Position numbers and translations under genes: made by a program | Assembly: GCA_023333565.1 (NCBI GenBank) | Contig: JAJKFH010000482.1 | Location: 177,450 to 241,449 of the forward strand | DNA: 64,000 bases | Direction of reading: 5' to 3' | From: Puffinus mauretanicus | Lineage: Eukaryota > Chordata > Aves > Procellariiformes > Procellariidae | In this document: positions 43,696-54,038 of the stretch, in pieces | Numbering within the stretch: the first letter of the stretch is position 1 | How the letters are laid out: each line of letters starts with the position of its first letter | Notes under the pieces: generated by a model | What the model saw: only the letters and a program-made list of their open reading frames with translations | The model's database searches: none | What the model was told of the DNA's origin: nothing

Positions 43696-44367
43696 TTTAT
43701 TACGTGTCCACGAGGGCCCCAGGAGGCTGCTCGGCTGGTCCCACCACCCGCGGGGCGGAGGGAGAGCCACAGGCAGCCTGATGAAGGGCAAGGCACGGTG
43801 CGAGGGTCCCTTCCGTCCCTGCCGCCCCGAGCTGGGCCCCCTGCACAGGAGATGGTCCCGGGGCGGGGGTAGCAGCACCGACAGGCACAGGGGTGCTCCT
43901 CCGGCGGCTTCTGACCCAACGAGGCTCTGACAGCTCTGGCCACTGCATCGAGCGATGGCACTGTGGGGCGCGGGGAGGCTCAAGGGCAGCCAGTTTGGCA
44001 CAGACCGAGGTCCAGGCACGAGAGGCCAGCTGGACCCGGCAGGAGTTAGCACGTGGAGGCATGAGGATGCAGGCAGGAGCATCACGCGGCGGCTGCCCTC
44101 ATCCGACGGCAGGCAGGAGGCCAATGCCAGGCCACAAAGGAGGCAGAGAGATGTCCTCACCGCAGCAACATCTCTGCCATAAGGGAGCTGAGCCCGTTCC
44201 TCCCAGGGGCAGATGAGCATCAGGTGCAGACAGCGGGAGCCCGCAGCGAGGACAAGGCGACAGGCCGAGCGCGGGGCTGGCAGAGCAGGCAGGGAAGCGA
44301 CGGGGTCGGAGGGCTCGGGGCTGGCAGCCCTGGGAGGGCAGGGAGAGACCTCGGCTGCTTGCAGGCA
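43696..44367 (-). other. CYB561A3: CYB561A3 3' untranslated region with poly(A) signal
   Basis: TTTATT at 43696-43701 is AATAAA on the minus strand, about 0.67 kb beyond the CYB561A3 stop codon. No other feature is recognised in this UTR. Confidence 0.7.
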
Positions 44368-45675
44368 TCAGCGCTCGGCGGTGAGCAGGGGCTGTGGGGA
44401 GAGCATGGGTGAGCCCGGTGCCTGCACCCCCCTGCCCGTCTCCCCCGTCCCTCCCCACCCCAGGGATGGGCCAGCTGGGGCTACGGTGGGAGGCAGGTCC
44501 CCCAGCTCAGCTCCCCAAAACCACCCTGCAGCCCAGCGGGCCCCCACAGCGGAGCTGGTACCTGGCAAGAGTCTGGGGAGTCGGCATCAGGGCGCTTCCA
44601 GCTCGGCCTGGCCAGGGCGCCCAGCACCAGCACGCCGAAGAGGAGGATCAGGAGCCCCAGCAAGTTGGCAAAGACAGCCTCGGCGGGCAGGCGCTTGTAC
44701 TCTGTCGTCCCATTTTTCCTTGGGAGAAAAAGGGCCAAGAGCTTTCCTGGATGTGCCCAGCCTTCCCCTAAGCCCACGCAACCCTGTACCCACCCTGCAG
44801 CAGGGAGTTGTGCAGGTTACCCACACACCTGAGGGGGGAATCGCTTGCTTCCCCTTTGCCGCCCCGTGCTTGGTTTCACTCGATGCCACTTCTGGCACTG
44901 AAAGACAACGACCGGCCCAAACCCCGCCTTGCCCCGAGCCTCCCTCCCTGCAAGGGCTCTCCCCACGCCCACCGCGATGCTCACAGGCTGAAAAAGAGCT
45001 TCTCGTTGATGCCCGACACGCACGAGGCCACGGACAGCATGAGGATGGTGGAGCCGAAGAAGACGTGGGCAGGCTTGTAGAGGGCACGGAGCCAGGCAGG
45101 AGCCCAGGGCAGCAGGAAGGCGCTGAAGCCGGCCAGCCACTGCAGGGAGGGGAGGTGAGGGCAAGGGGCATGGGGGAGCCGGGGCGCAGGGGGGTGGGGG
45201 GCCGGGGCAGCACCCACCTGGCAGGAGAAGAGCAGCACGGTGGCCAGCCCCAGCCAGCTGTGCAGCGAGTACATGTTGGGCGTCCCGTGGACGTTGTGGA
45301 AGCGAAAGACGGCCGCCAGCCCCAGCACGGCCAGGCCGAAGGCTGCCAGGGCCAGGGCACTGTGCAGCACCTTCCAGGGGAGCTTGGGGCCGCTCCAGGC
45401 GGGGGGCAGGCGGTACACCAGGGCCGCTGTTGGGCGAGAGGGTCAGGCAGGAGCCGTGCCGGGACCACGCCGCCCCGCACGCCCCGCTCACCTGCGCCGT
45501 ACAGCACCACCATGCCTGTCACCATCAGCACCGGGTGCCAGTTGAACATCTGGGCGCTACCGTCCAAGGCGAAGCCGCCGCGCCAGTGCTGGCACCAGGC
45601 GCTCACGAAGATCACGCACACGAAGCCCAGGCCACCCAGGAGGATGCAGAAGGGCAGGAAGGGCAGATCCAGCAT
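44368..45675 (-). CDS. CYB561A3: Lysosomal membrane ascorbate-dependent ferrireductase (cytochrome b561 A3)
   Basis: Six-helix di-heme protein that passes electrons from cytosolic ascorbate across the endolysosomal membrane to reduce ferric iron. Coding exons in transcript order: 45492-45675, 45218-45426, 44985-45139, 44562-44718, 44368-44391. They total 729 nt, 242 residues, the same length as human. Heme-ligand histidines appear as H47 (FNWHPVLM), H83 (LHSAL), H117 (YSLHSWLG) and H156 (KPAHVFFG). The basic PKLPWK segment at 75-80 is the expected ascorbate-side loop, and the last exon encodes only seven residues (PLLTAER). An upstream exon begins near 47095 and ends at 47034; spliced to 45697 it remains in frame through 28 extra codons, so a longer N-terminus is possible (see findings). 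The gene is head-to-head with TMEM138. Confidence 0.94.
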
Positions 45676-46734
45676 ATCTGCGACGGGATGGCGGTGTCTG
45701 GGGGAGAGCGAGGCGCCTGCTCAGCCTCTGCTGGGGCTCTCCGCTCACACCAGCTCTCGCCTGCATGTGGACACCCCCAGGGAGGAGCCAGACTGAAAGG
45801 GGAACCAGGCACCCCGAGGAGGGGCGGCTCTGGACCAGCTGCTGCCTGGCCAGGGAAGGAGGCCAGGGCTGGGGCCGGCCAGCTGGGGACGTGCAGGGTG
45901 AAACCGACTCCTGCAGAGCCAGGACCCTGGGCAGCACCCCACCGCGCCGCCCTGGCACACTGCACCCCAGCACCGTGCCCCAGGAACAAGCAGCAAGGGC
46001 CCCACAGGAGGTCCATATGTCTCCTGTAACCCTTCACCCCCCCACAGACCCCCCAGCACCCACAGTCCCCCCTACATTGTCCCCAAGAACCCACTGACCT
46101 GATCCTTTCCCTCCCTCTCACACATACTTACATTCTCTCCACCCCCCCAGCACCCCCAAACCTGCACCCCAGCCCCCCTTCCACCTCCCTACTGGCACCT
46201 GCACTCCTTCTCAACCTCCCCGGCACCTTGTACCCCTCCAGCGGCACCCACAGCACCAGGCTCACCCCAGCTGGGTGCGAGGAGGTACCCCTCCACCCCC
46301 CTGACCCGGACCCCGGCAGCCCCAGCACCTCCGCTCCCTCCTGCCTGCTCTGGGCCAGCCCTCGTCCCACCTGCTCTGCCGGGGTCGGGGGGGACCCATG
46401 GGCAACAGCCCCACAACCCTGCCCGGGCTGGGCAGCGGGACGGGCAGGGCCCTGCCCTGGGTGCTGCCCTGAGCCCACGGGGCTCGAGCAGGTGACTGGC
46501 AGGAGCGGGGCTGCGCTCATTTGCCTGGCGATTTGCATCTGCCTCCAGAAATAGATATTTATGTCTCCTCCCGCGGCGGGGAACGGCCCTGTCACCCCCC
46601 AGATCAGCCGCCCCACGGGACTGCGAGGCAGGAGGTGGGTGGGACGCGGCCTCAGCGCACGACGGGGATCACGAGCTCAGCCACCCACTCGCTCCGAGAC
46701 CTTGCAATGCTCGCCACGGCGCTGAGCCGCCCCA

Positions 46735-47030
46735 TGGCCCCACGGCTCCCCCAAAGCCTGGCCCCCACGGCTGCCCCGGGCCTGGGGACGTGGGGCCTGG
46801 TCCCACGGCTCCTCCACAGCCGGGGCCCCGCGGCTCCCCCAGACCTGGTGAGACAGGGCCTGGCACCACGGCGCGAACATGGGGCCCGGCCCTATGGCTC
46901 CCCCAGGCCTGGGGACACGGGGCCCGGCCCCGAGGCTCCCCCGAACCCAGGGGCCCCGTGGCTCCTCCTGACGCCGGGAACACAGAGCCGGCCCCACAGC
47001 TCCCCCGGCCCCGGCCTGGTCCCGGGGCCG
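46735..47030. repeat. Imperfect GC-rich tandem repeat in CYB561A3 5' intron
   Basis: About six degenerate 45-50 bp units share GGGGCCTGG or GGGGCCCGG, CCCCACGGCTCCCCC and CAGGCCTGGGGAC segments. The array ends right at the donor of the inferred CYB561A3 first exon. Confidence 0.65.
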
Positions 47031-47095
47031 TACCTCAGCCCCGCCCGCCGCCCGCCGAGCCCCGCCGCCCCCTCGGCCTCGCCGGGCGCCTCCAT

Positions 47096-47265
47096 GTTGG
47101 ACGGCGCCGCTCTGGCCGCTCGCCTCGGTGGTGGCTCCCGCCCGGGCCCGCGGCCAGCGAGAGCGACGGCCAGAGCGGCCCCCGCGCGGTTCCTCCAGCC
47201 GCGCGCTTCCGCCCCCGCCTCGGTGGCTGCGCCGTTGCCGTGGAGACGGAAGATGGCGGCCGCAG
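47096..47265. promoter_or_regulatory. Divergent CYB561A3/TMEM138 promoter with X-box-like and YY1-like motifs
   Basis: A CpG-dense, TATA-less interval of about 140 bp separates the CYB561A3 upstream ATG (47093-47095) from a composite motif at 47234-47260. That motif consists of GTTGCCGTGGAGAC (RFX X-box-like) followed by GGAAGATGGCGGC (ETS/YY1-like). The likely TMEM138 non-coding exon 1 ends at 47265, before a GTCAGC donor. Its ATG at 47253 would start a short upstream open frame in the spliced mRNA. Confidence 0.6.
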
Positions 47266-48440
47266 GTCAGCGCTCGGCCGCTCCCGGGGTGCGGAGGGTG
47301 GGACGCGGCGGGGACCACCGGCACCCGCAGCCCCGGGCACCGCGGGTTGCCTGTGCACCGGGGGAGCGGCCCCCGGAGGCGGGGGGCACGGCGGCCTACC
47401 GGGGCGGGGGGTGGGCGGCGGTGGCACTGCGGCCTCTTAGGGACTGGGGTCGGGGGTTGCATGGGGACACAAGAGGGGACCCGCGGGCCACGCATGGAGA
47501 GGACGGTGGGGGTGGCATGGGAGCCGGGGTGCGGAGAGCTGCCCCCTTTCCCGCCCCATGTCCAGCCCTGTGGCTCCCTTTCGGAGAAGGAAGGCCTCAG
47601 CGCAGCACCCTCCTGCCAGGACACGTTCTCCTGGACCCCCCCATCCCTCCGAGCACCACCTTACCTCCCTCTGTGTCACGTCCCTCTTTCCCTGGCACTG
47701 CCGTGCCACTGTCCCCAGGCAGCGCAGGCCCGGGGCTGGCTGTCAGCGGTGGGAGAAGCGGGCAGGAGGGCCGTGCCCCCTCACTCGTCCCCAGACAGCC
47801 CCGTTCCCTCACTGCGTCCTCGTCCCCTCTCTGACCAGCTGCCCCAGGCAGGGTGTGCGGTCCTGGGGTGGGGCGAAGGAGAGCAATGCTGGGACACGGC
47901 GTGCCCAAACCTGCCCCCATAGCGTGGCCTGCTCAGCACTGCCCACTGAGCCGTCAGCAGCTTTAGGGTTTGTCCAGCGTGAGGGGTGTGAATAACCTGC
48001 CTGGACGCTGCTCCCCGGGACTCGCACGTCTCCCTCGTCTCCCTGAATTTCTTCCCATCTGTTTCCCGAAATCGGGGTGGCTGTGAGGCTGGAGGGTGGG
48101 GGAGGAGAGACCGAACCTGAGCCCGCTGTGTGGTGAGAAGAGAGGAGAAATAGCTTATTTGTGAGAGCCCAGCTACAGACCAGGGCAGAGCACGGCTCTG
48201 CCTTGGCGTGCTAGAAATTAGCAGGGGCTGCTGTTGGCTTGACCTTCCTTTGGGTTTCCTGGCAGAGGAGGTTTGCGAGGAGCAGGAGGGTGCGTCCCAC
48301 CCTGCCAAACGAAACCTCCACTCCCCTTCCAGGTCCCGGCTGCAGGGAGAGGCGACGCTGAGCCCCTCAGCTCCGAACCATGAGCTGGATCTGCCGCTGG
48401 GGATGCTGGGGCTGAGGGCTCCAACCCCCGGAGAAGGAAG

Positions 48441-49951
48441 ATGCTCCAGACCAGCAACTACAGCCTGGTGCTGTTCCTGCAGTTCCTTCTGCTTTTCTAC
48501 GACCTCTTCGTCAACTCTTTCTCGGAGCTGCTCCGCACGGCTCCTGCCGTCCAGCTCGTCCTCTTCATGTGAGTGCCAGGTGGGCGTAGCGGGTAATGCG
48601 GTGGGGCAGGAGAGCTGGGGTCTCACCAGGTTCTCTCTCCTCCTGCAGCATCCAGGACATCGCTATTCTCTTCAACGTCATCATCATCTTCCTCATGTTC
48701 TTCAACACCTTCGTCTTCCAGGCCGGGCTGGTCAATCTCCTCTTCCACAAGTTCAAGGGGACCATCCTACTGTCGGCGGCCTACCTGGTGCTCAGCATCT
48801 CCTTCCACGTCTGGGTTATGGTAGGCTGAGGCGGGCTCGGGGCTGCCGGCTTCTCCCGAGGGCAGGCAGCACAGGCAGCCGTTCACTCCTGCTGTCCCCT
48901 GAGAGGAAGGCCACGATCTACCACCGCAGGGACAGTCTGGTGTCCCCCTGTGATTCCCTGCACGACCACCCTGTAGGCATTGGGCTGGAAGGGAGCTGCC
49001 CCATCCCGGCCCCTTCCCTAGGGACCGTGACCTGCCGGAAAATCCTCTTTCACCAAGGGAAGCCCAGCAGCTCCAGTTCTGTGCTGGCACAGGAGCCCAC
49101 GCTGGGGTAATCCCCGCTGAAGTCCATGACAGCAGCTCCTGGTTTACCTGGGATTAATCCCCAGCAAACGCCAGCGCTCAGAGCCTGGGGGCAGCCCCCT
49201 CCCCACTGGTGCCAAGTGGCACCGAGGGCTGTCAGGGTTCGTGGCTCTGTCCCCTTCTCTCCCTCATCTAAACTCCCTCCTGTCCCCTGCCCCAGCCACC
49301 AGCCCTCTCGGTCCCCCCTCCAGCCTCTGAGCGAGGGTCCGTCCCCACCCCGGGGCCGGGGGCCGCCCCGCGCCAGGCTGCCCGAGCAGGTGGCCGCGCC
49401 GGTTGCTGCCCACGCCATCCGGGCAGGGGATTGACGGGGATTTGCAAGGATCTGAACTCTGAAGCTAGAATAGGTCCCGGCTCGCTGGCTAAATCCCCTG
49501 AGCTGCTTAACCTTTGGGGTGGGGGGCTGCTCCCCCAGCCAGCAGCGTCGCCCCTGGCCCGTGCAACGGCCTCGGGGCCGGCAGCACACCGGGCTGAGGG
49601 GTGCTGCCCCCAAACTAACGCACGGGTTATTCCTGGCTCCTGTCCGTCTGTCTGTCTCAGAACCTGCGGTGGCGGGACTCCAGCCGCTTCGTGTGGACCG
49701 AAGGCCTGCAGACCCTTTTCGTTTTTCAGCGGCTGGGTAAGGGCTCGTGGTCACAGGGTCCCTGGTGGGGTCCTGCCCCTTTTGGGGAGCCTGCGGGGGC
49801 GAAGGTGGGTGCCCACCCTCACCCCCTCCCTCCCGCAGCGGCCGTGCTCTACTGTTACTTCTACAAGAGGACGGCGGTGCATCTGGGCGACCCCCTCTTC
49901 TACCAGGACTCACTCTGGCTGCGCAAGGAGTTTGCGCAGTTCCGCGGCTGA
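48441..49951 (+). CDS. TMEM138: Transmembrane protein 138 (ciliary)
   Basis: Small multi-pass membrane protein needed for ciliogenesis and transport to the ciliary transition zone; mutated in human Joubert syndrome. Coding exons: 48441-48568, 48649-48820, 49661-49736, 49839-49951. They total 489 nt, 162 residues, the same length as human. Four hydrophobic segments are visible: about 8-25, 41-62 (with [10 protein letters not shown]), 75-93 and 118-135 (with VLYCYFYKR). The protein opens [11 protein letters not shown] and ends [10 protein letters not shown]. The 5' UTR is spliced; acceptors at 48331-48332 or 48343-48344 are plausible. Its poly(A) signal lies only about 0.4 kb before the TMEM216 start, so the two ciliopathy genes are tightly head-to-tail. 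Confidence 0.95.
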
Positions 49952-50234
49952 TGGCTCCCCTCGGGCTCTGGGTGACCCGCCGTCTCTCCCCTCGGCTCCC
50001 CGGCAGCTCCCGCCGTCTCTCTGCACCTCACGGGCCCCGCTGGGGACGGTTCCGGCTCGGGCACCTTCCTCCTCTTCCTCCCGGGGACCAGCCGTTCCGC
50101 CGGCGCTGGCACAGCTCGTGCGAATGCCGGGAGTTGGTGGGAGGCTCACGGTGCGTCCCGGCTGTGTGGCGGGAAGGTCCGTCCCAGTGTCACAGCCCCT
50201 GTTGGGATTTGAGTGTTTTTGTAAACAGTAAAGA

Positions 50235-50240
50235 AATAAA
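50235..50240 (+). terminator. TMEM138: TMEM138 polyadenylation signal
   Basis: AATAAA lies 284 bp after the TMEM138 stop codon and 394 bp before the TMEM216 start codon. Confidence 0.85.
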
Positions 50241-50495
50241 TTGGCTGCGTTTTCCAGTGGCTGCCTGCCGTCTGTGCGCCCCGGGACCCCCCGGCTCTTC
50301 CCTTCCTCCCGGTGACAGCGGCTGCCATCCCGGCAGCCCTACCCCGGCCCTGGCCAGCTCAGCGCTGTGCTTGCAGGCACAGAACGGGGCTGTTCCCACC
50401 TTGCAGCCTGGGACGCTCGGCCCAACGTAGGAACGGAGACACAGCCGGAGGGCAGCTGGGGCTCGCCGCCCGCCCGGCCCCGCAGGCCCTCGGCC

Positions 50496-50551
50496 GGGCG
50501 CGGGACTCGAACCCGCGGCTCAGCGGCCCAGTCCTCCTGAGCCATAGAGAG
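50496..50551 (-). other. tRNA-like remnant with A-box and B-box
   Basis: On the minus strand, TGGCTCAGGAGG (50544-50533) fits a Pol III A-box and GGTTCGAGTCC (50513-50503) fits the B-box exactly. The B-box sits in a perfect T-arm: a 5-bp GCGGG/CCCGC stem with a 7-nt loop. The D-arm side forms a GGCTCAG/CTGAGCC hairpin. The two boxes are about 13 nt closer than in a tRNA, leaving no room for an anticodon arm, and the flanking acceptor strands do not pair. It is therefore a tRNA-derived relic or a TFIIIC-type site, not a working tRNA gene. Confidence 0.45.
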
Positions 50552-50614
50552 GGCGGAGAGAGCGGCCGGGCGCCTTCCCGCCCAGCGCTCCCGGGAGCGA
50601 GGGCGGCGGCGGCG

Positions 50615-50641
50615 GTTCCCATGGAGATGGAAGATGGCGCC
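50615..50641 (+). promoter_or_regulatory. TMEM216: X-box-like/YY1-like element overlapping TMEM216 start codon
   Basis: GTTCCCATGGAGAT followed by GGAAGATGGCGCC matches the element at 47234-47260 upstream of TMEM138 at 23 of 27 positions. The TMEM216 start codon is the ATG inside the AAGATGGCG part. The first half resembles an RFX X-box and the second half a YY1 site. Both binding assignments are inferred from motif similarity. Confidence 0.55.
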
Positions 50642-51647
50642 CAGGAGTGAGTGAGGGGCCGCGACGGGTAGCGGGGCCGGGACCGGGGGGCGACGGGTGG
50701 GACCGGGAGCAAGCCAAGGCACAGCGGGGCCTGGACCAGGCCGGGAGCGGGGTTCAGCGGGGCGGGGAGCGGGGCTGGGGCCGGTCCGTGCCGCCCCCGC
50801 CCACGGCCGCCTTGTGCCGCAGGCCGCCAGCGCTCCTCGGCGCCGCTGCAGGTCCTGCTTTTCCTCAACGGGTGGTACAGCGCTACCTACTTCCTCCTGG
50901 AAGCCTTCGTCTTCGTGTACAAGGGTGAGCCCCCCACCCCGGCCCCCCTGCTCCCCCAGGGCAGCAGCCCCGAGCCCCAGGGCCCTCGGTGCAGGCCCTG
51001 AGGGCGGCGGTGGCTGTGCCCGCAGTGCTGCTGCTGCCGTACCCCTTCACCAACCTGGTGCTGGACGTGGTGCTGCTCTTCCTCTACCTCGGCACTGAGG
51101 CCACCCGCATCTTCTTCGGTAAGTCCTGGGGACGGCGGGGCGGGGGTGGCATTCCCTGGGGTGACACCAGGCTCCGGAGACCCCCCCAGGAACTGCTGGG
51201 GCAGAGCTGGGACCGTGGCGGTGCCGTTTACCGTGTCCCCCCACTGCAGAGACCTGGGGGGGCCCCACAGGGCCAGTGGGGGACACCCCCCTAACCGCGT
51301 GCCCCACAGGGTCCAAGGGCAACCTGTGCCAGCGGAAAGTGCCGCTTTCCATCAGCCTGGCCCTGACCGTCCCGGCAGCCGTGATGGCGGCCTATTACCT
51401 GCTGCTGCAGACCTACGCCCTGCGCCTGGAAGCCATCCTCAGCGCCATCCTCCTCCTCTTCTACGCCGTGGAGCTGCTGCTCGGCGTCCTCGCGCTGGTT
51501 TCCTTCTCCAGGTACCGCTGCCCATCCACACCGTGCAGGGAGCCGGTAACGCCAGGGCGCCGCAGGAGCCGGCACGGTGAGCTGCCACGTCGGTTTGGCA
51601 CTGACACGTCCCCCTCTTTCGTTCTTCACAGCGTGGATTCGTACTGA
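50634..51647 (+). CDS. TMEM216: Transmembrane protein 216 (ciliary transition zone)
   Basis: Tetraspan protein of the ciliary transition-zone (MKS/Tectonic) module; human mutations cause Joubert and Meckel syndromes. Coding exons: 50634-50646, 50823-50924, 51026-51118, 51310-51511, 51632-51647. They total 426 nt, 141 residues (human about 145). The first exon contributes only 13 coding bases (MAPR plus one base). The start was chosen because ATGGCGCCC continues in frame into SSAPLQVLLFLNGW, matching the human N-terminus; the two ATGs just upstream are in another frame. Four hydrophobic segments follow (about 15-35, 41-62, 77-101 and 107-133), and the conserved GNLCQRK loop lies between the second and third. 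The last exon adds only VDSY, matching the longer human C-terminal isoform. The gene is convergent with CPSF7. Confidence 0.94.
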
Positions 51648-51996
51648 GGCCCTGCGCCACGCCAAAGGACCAGGCACAGAGCGGCACAGGTACGCGAGGC
51701 GGCAGGGAGCCAGCGGCCTCGGTGCCGGCTCCACCTCCCAGCCCGCAGCACCGGGCCAGGCCCACGCCAGTGCCCGCAGGCAGCCCCTGCCCGCAGGCAG
51801 CCCCAGGCAGGGCGTCTCCACCCTGCCTGCCCTCTGCTTCGCCCGTAGCATGCACGAGCGACCTGCCGGGCAGCACCAACCCGCTGCCACCCGGGACGCG
51901 GCCCCCAGGGCTTGTGATGCGCAAGTCAGTTTGAGGTACAGAGAATTATTTTTTTTTTCTTTTCTACTGCCTTCTCAGAATAATTCACTATTTTCC

Positions 51997-52002
51997 AATA
52001 AA
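51997..52002 (+). terminator. TMEM216: TMEM216 polyadenylation signal
   Basis: AATAAA lies about 350 bp after the TMEM216 stop codon. The CPSF7 poly(A) signal on the other strand is about 325 bp further on. Confidence 0.8.
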
Positions 52003-52325
52003 TACTTATTTTTACCTGGGCATGTGGCTTCCCCTGGGGCAGCGGGCTGGGCATGAAGTGCTCAGGAGCTTCCAGCACCGCACCGCTGCTCCACAGCGCT
52101 GCCCTGAGCCGGCCTGGGGGGCACAGGAGCCCCTCAGAAGTGTCGGAGGATGGGGAGGGTCAGGGACGGCGGGCACAGAGTCACTAATAGTCCCCAAGTG
52201 CTGCCCTTCCCTCCCACACAGTGGCCCTAAAACACTCCCACACATTACCTAAAAGACCATCGTAGGAAGGAAACACGACAGAAAAGCCCTACAGCGCCAT
52301 ATAAAAGATTGACAATGTCATCAAG

Positions 52326-53893
52326 TTTATTACACAACTTCCAACCTATCAGAAAGACAAACAAATCTAGTCACTGCGAGCAGGAGGGGCAGCGCCTCGC
52401 TGGGTGGTTAATAGGGGTTTGCTCTGCACTTTTCCCCACTATTTGGAAAGAAACTAAAAATTTGTGTCGTTAAGTAAAAAACAGAACTCTCCCACCGAGC
52501 GCTCCCCCCGGCACTCACCCACTAAGCCGGCACCTCATGGTACTTTACAAGATGGGGTTTTTTTCTTTTTCTTTTTTTTTTTTTTGTGTGATTTCACCCT
52601 AAAAAGACCTCCGGAGCCGGGTTTCTCCTGTCCAGCAACAGTTCAGCGGGGGACGCTGCCCAGCCGGCAGCCCTGGGGGCCGGCACCCGCCCTGGAAGTC
52701 ACCCTGCGTCTCCCCAGCTCACCCCGACCCTCCTGGGCTCTCCCTCTCCTGCCGGAGGGACCCGTGCGGGGCCCCGCAGCCCAGAGGGGCACAGGGCTGG
52801 GGGGGCTCCTGCCTGGCTGCCCACTGCTCTGCGCAGCGCACAGACCCCCCCTCCCCACCGCCGTGTCCCCACCACCCCCGTGCCGCCCCGTGTGTCACAG
52901 CCGAGCTGCTACCGCGCGCGGAACCGCCGCAGCGCCTGTTAGGAAAGGGCAGCTGGGGGGACGCAGGGACACAGCTGGGAAAAGGAGAGCCCCCAGCACC
53001 CGCGGGGGACAGGCAGTCCCCGAGGGCAGCCGGCTGGGGGGGGGGTCGCAGCCTGCTCTGCCTCCTCCGCTTCCTCTAAAACAAGGAAGGCGCTGCGGGA
53101 GAGGCCGGCTCCGCACAGGGCCCCGCCGGCGCTCGGCAGCCGGAGCTGCTGTTTGGGAGACGAGCGCGGAGGTGGGAATGTCGGGGCAGAGGGAGGGGGT
53201 GACCCCCGGCACAGCTCCAGCCCCCCCTCCCCAGCACGCTGCTCCCAGGCAGAGCGGAGAGGGCGAGGGGTGAGAGCGGGCCCGTGGAAGGGATCGGCCG
53301 CGCTTCCCCTCCGTGTCAGAGGGGGGAAAGCAGGAGCGTGGTGCAGCGTCCCACGGGACAGGGGAGCCGCGCTGGGACTGCTGGGGCGATGGGGACAGGA
53401 GTGTCCCCAGACGATGTGAGAGGATGGTACGTGGCGGAAGATCCCGTACCGCTTCCAGCGACCCCAGGCACGGGGTTGGGAGCCATGCGCCTCCAAGCCC
53501 CTGCGCTGCACGGCACGGGGAGGGGTCCCTCCAGCCACCCCCGGAGAGGAAAGGGCTCACAAACCTCCCTCCGTGGAAAAAAAGCACCATTTCTCTTTGG
53601 GTCCGAGTGTCCACGGAGCGGAGCAGGGTGGCCCGGGCGCAGGCGTTCCCCGGCTCCCCGCCTCTCCCCGGGAAGCAGCAGTAGCGGTGAGTGCGGGCAA
53701 GGGCTCAGGCCCCAAGGCCACGAGGTGTCGGTGGGAATCCCGCCAGGGCGCGGCACGGCACAGCTTTCCTCGGGCGCCCGGAGAGAGCTGGGGGTGGCGG
53801 GGAAGGGGCTGGGGGGTGGAGCGGCCTCGGTCACGTAGTCCTGGTCGAGGTGAGGAGATACGAGTCCATTAAAAACCACTTACTGCCAAACTC
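52326..53893 (-). other. CPSF7: CPSF7 3' UTR terminal exon with poly(A) signal
   Basis: TTTATT at 52326-52331 is AATAAA on the minus strand. The terminal exon is inferred to begin at 53893, after a CTCCCCGCAG acceptor. A T-rich tract at 52558-52585 is an A-rich stretch in the mRNA. Open frames crossing this region show no family resemblance and are treated as untranslated. Confidence 0.6.
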
Positions 53894-54033
53894 CTGCGGG
53901 GAGAGACGAGAGGAGCGGTCAGAGCAGCGCCGAGCACCCTTCCCACCACCTCAGCCCTCGCTCCTCAAGGGGGACCCCCGAGACCCCACAGCATTGGCGC
54001 AGCACGCGCGGCAGCGCCCTCACACCAGCTCAC
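53894..54033 (-). other. CPSF7: Inferred 3' UTR intron of CPSF7
   Basis: Five bases after the CPSF7 TGA, the minus strand reads GACAG followed by a strong GTGAGC donor (54033-54028). A pyrimidine-rich CTCTCCCCGCAG acceptor ends at 53894. The 140-bp interval would be a 3' UTR intron close enough to the stop not to trigger nonsense-mediated decay. Confidence 0.55.
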
Positions 54034-54038
54034 CTGTC

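Noticed and set aside
50496..50551. A functional tRNA gene
   Set aside because: The A-box and B-box are too close, there is no anticodon arm, and the acceptor strands do not pair.
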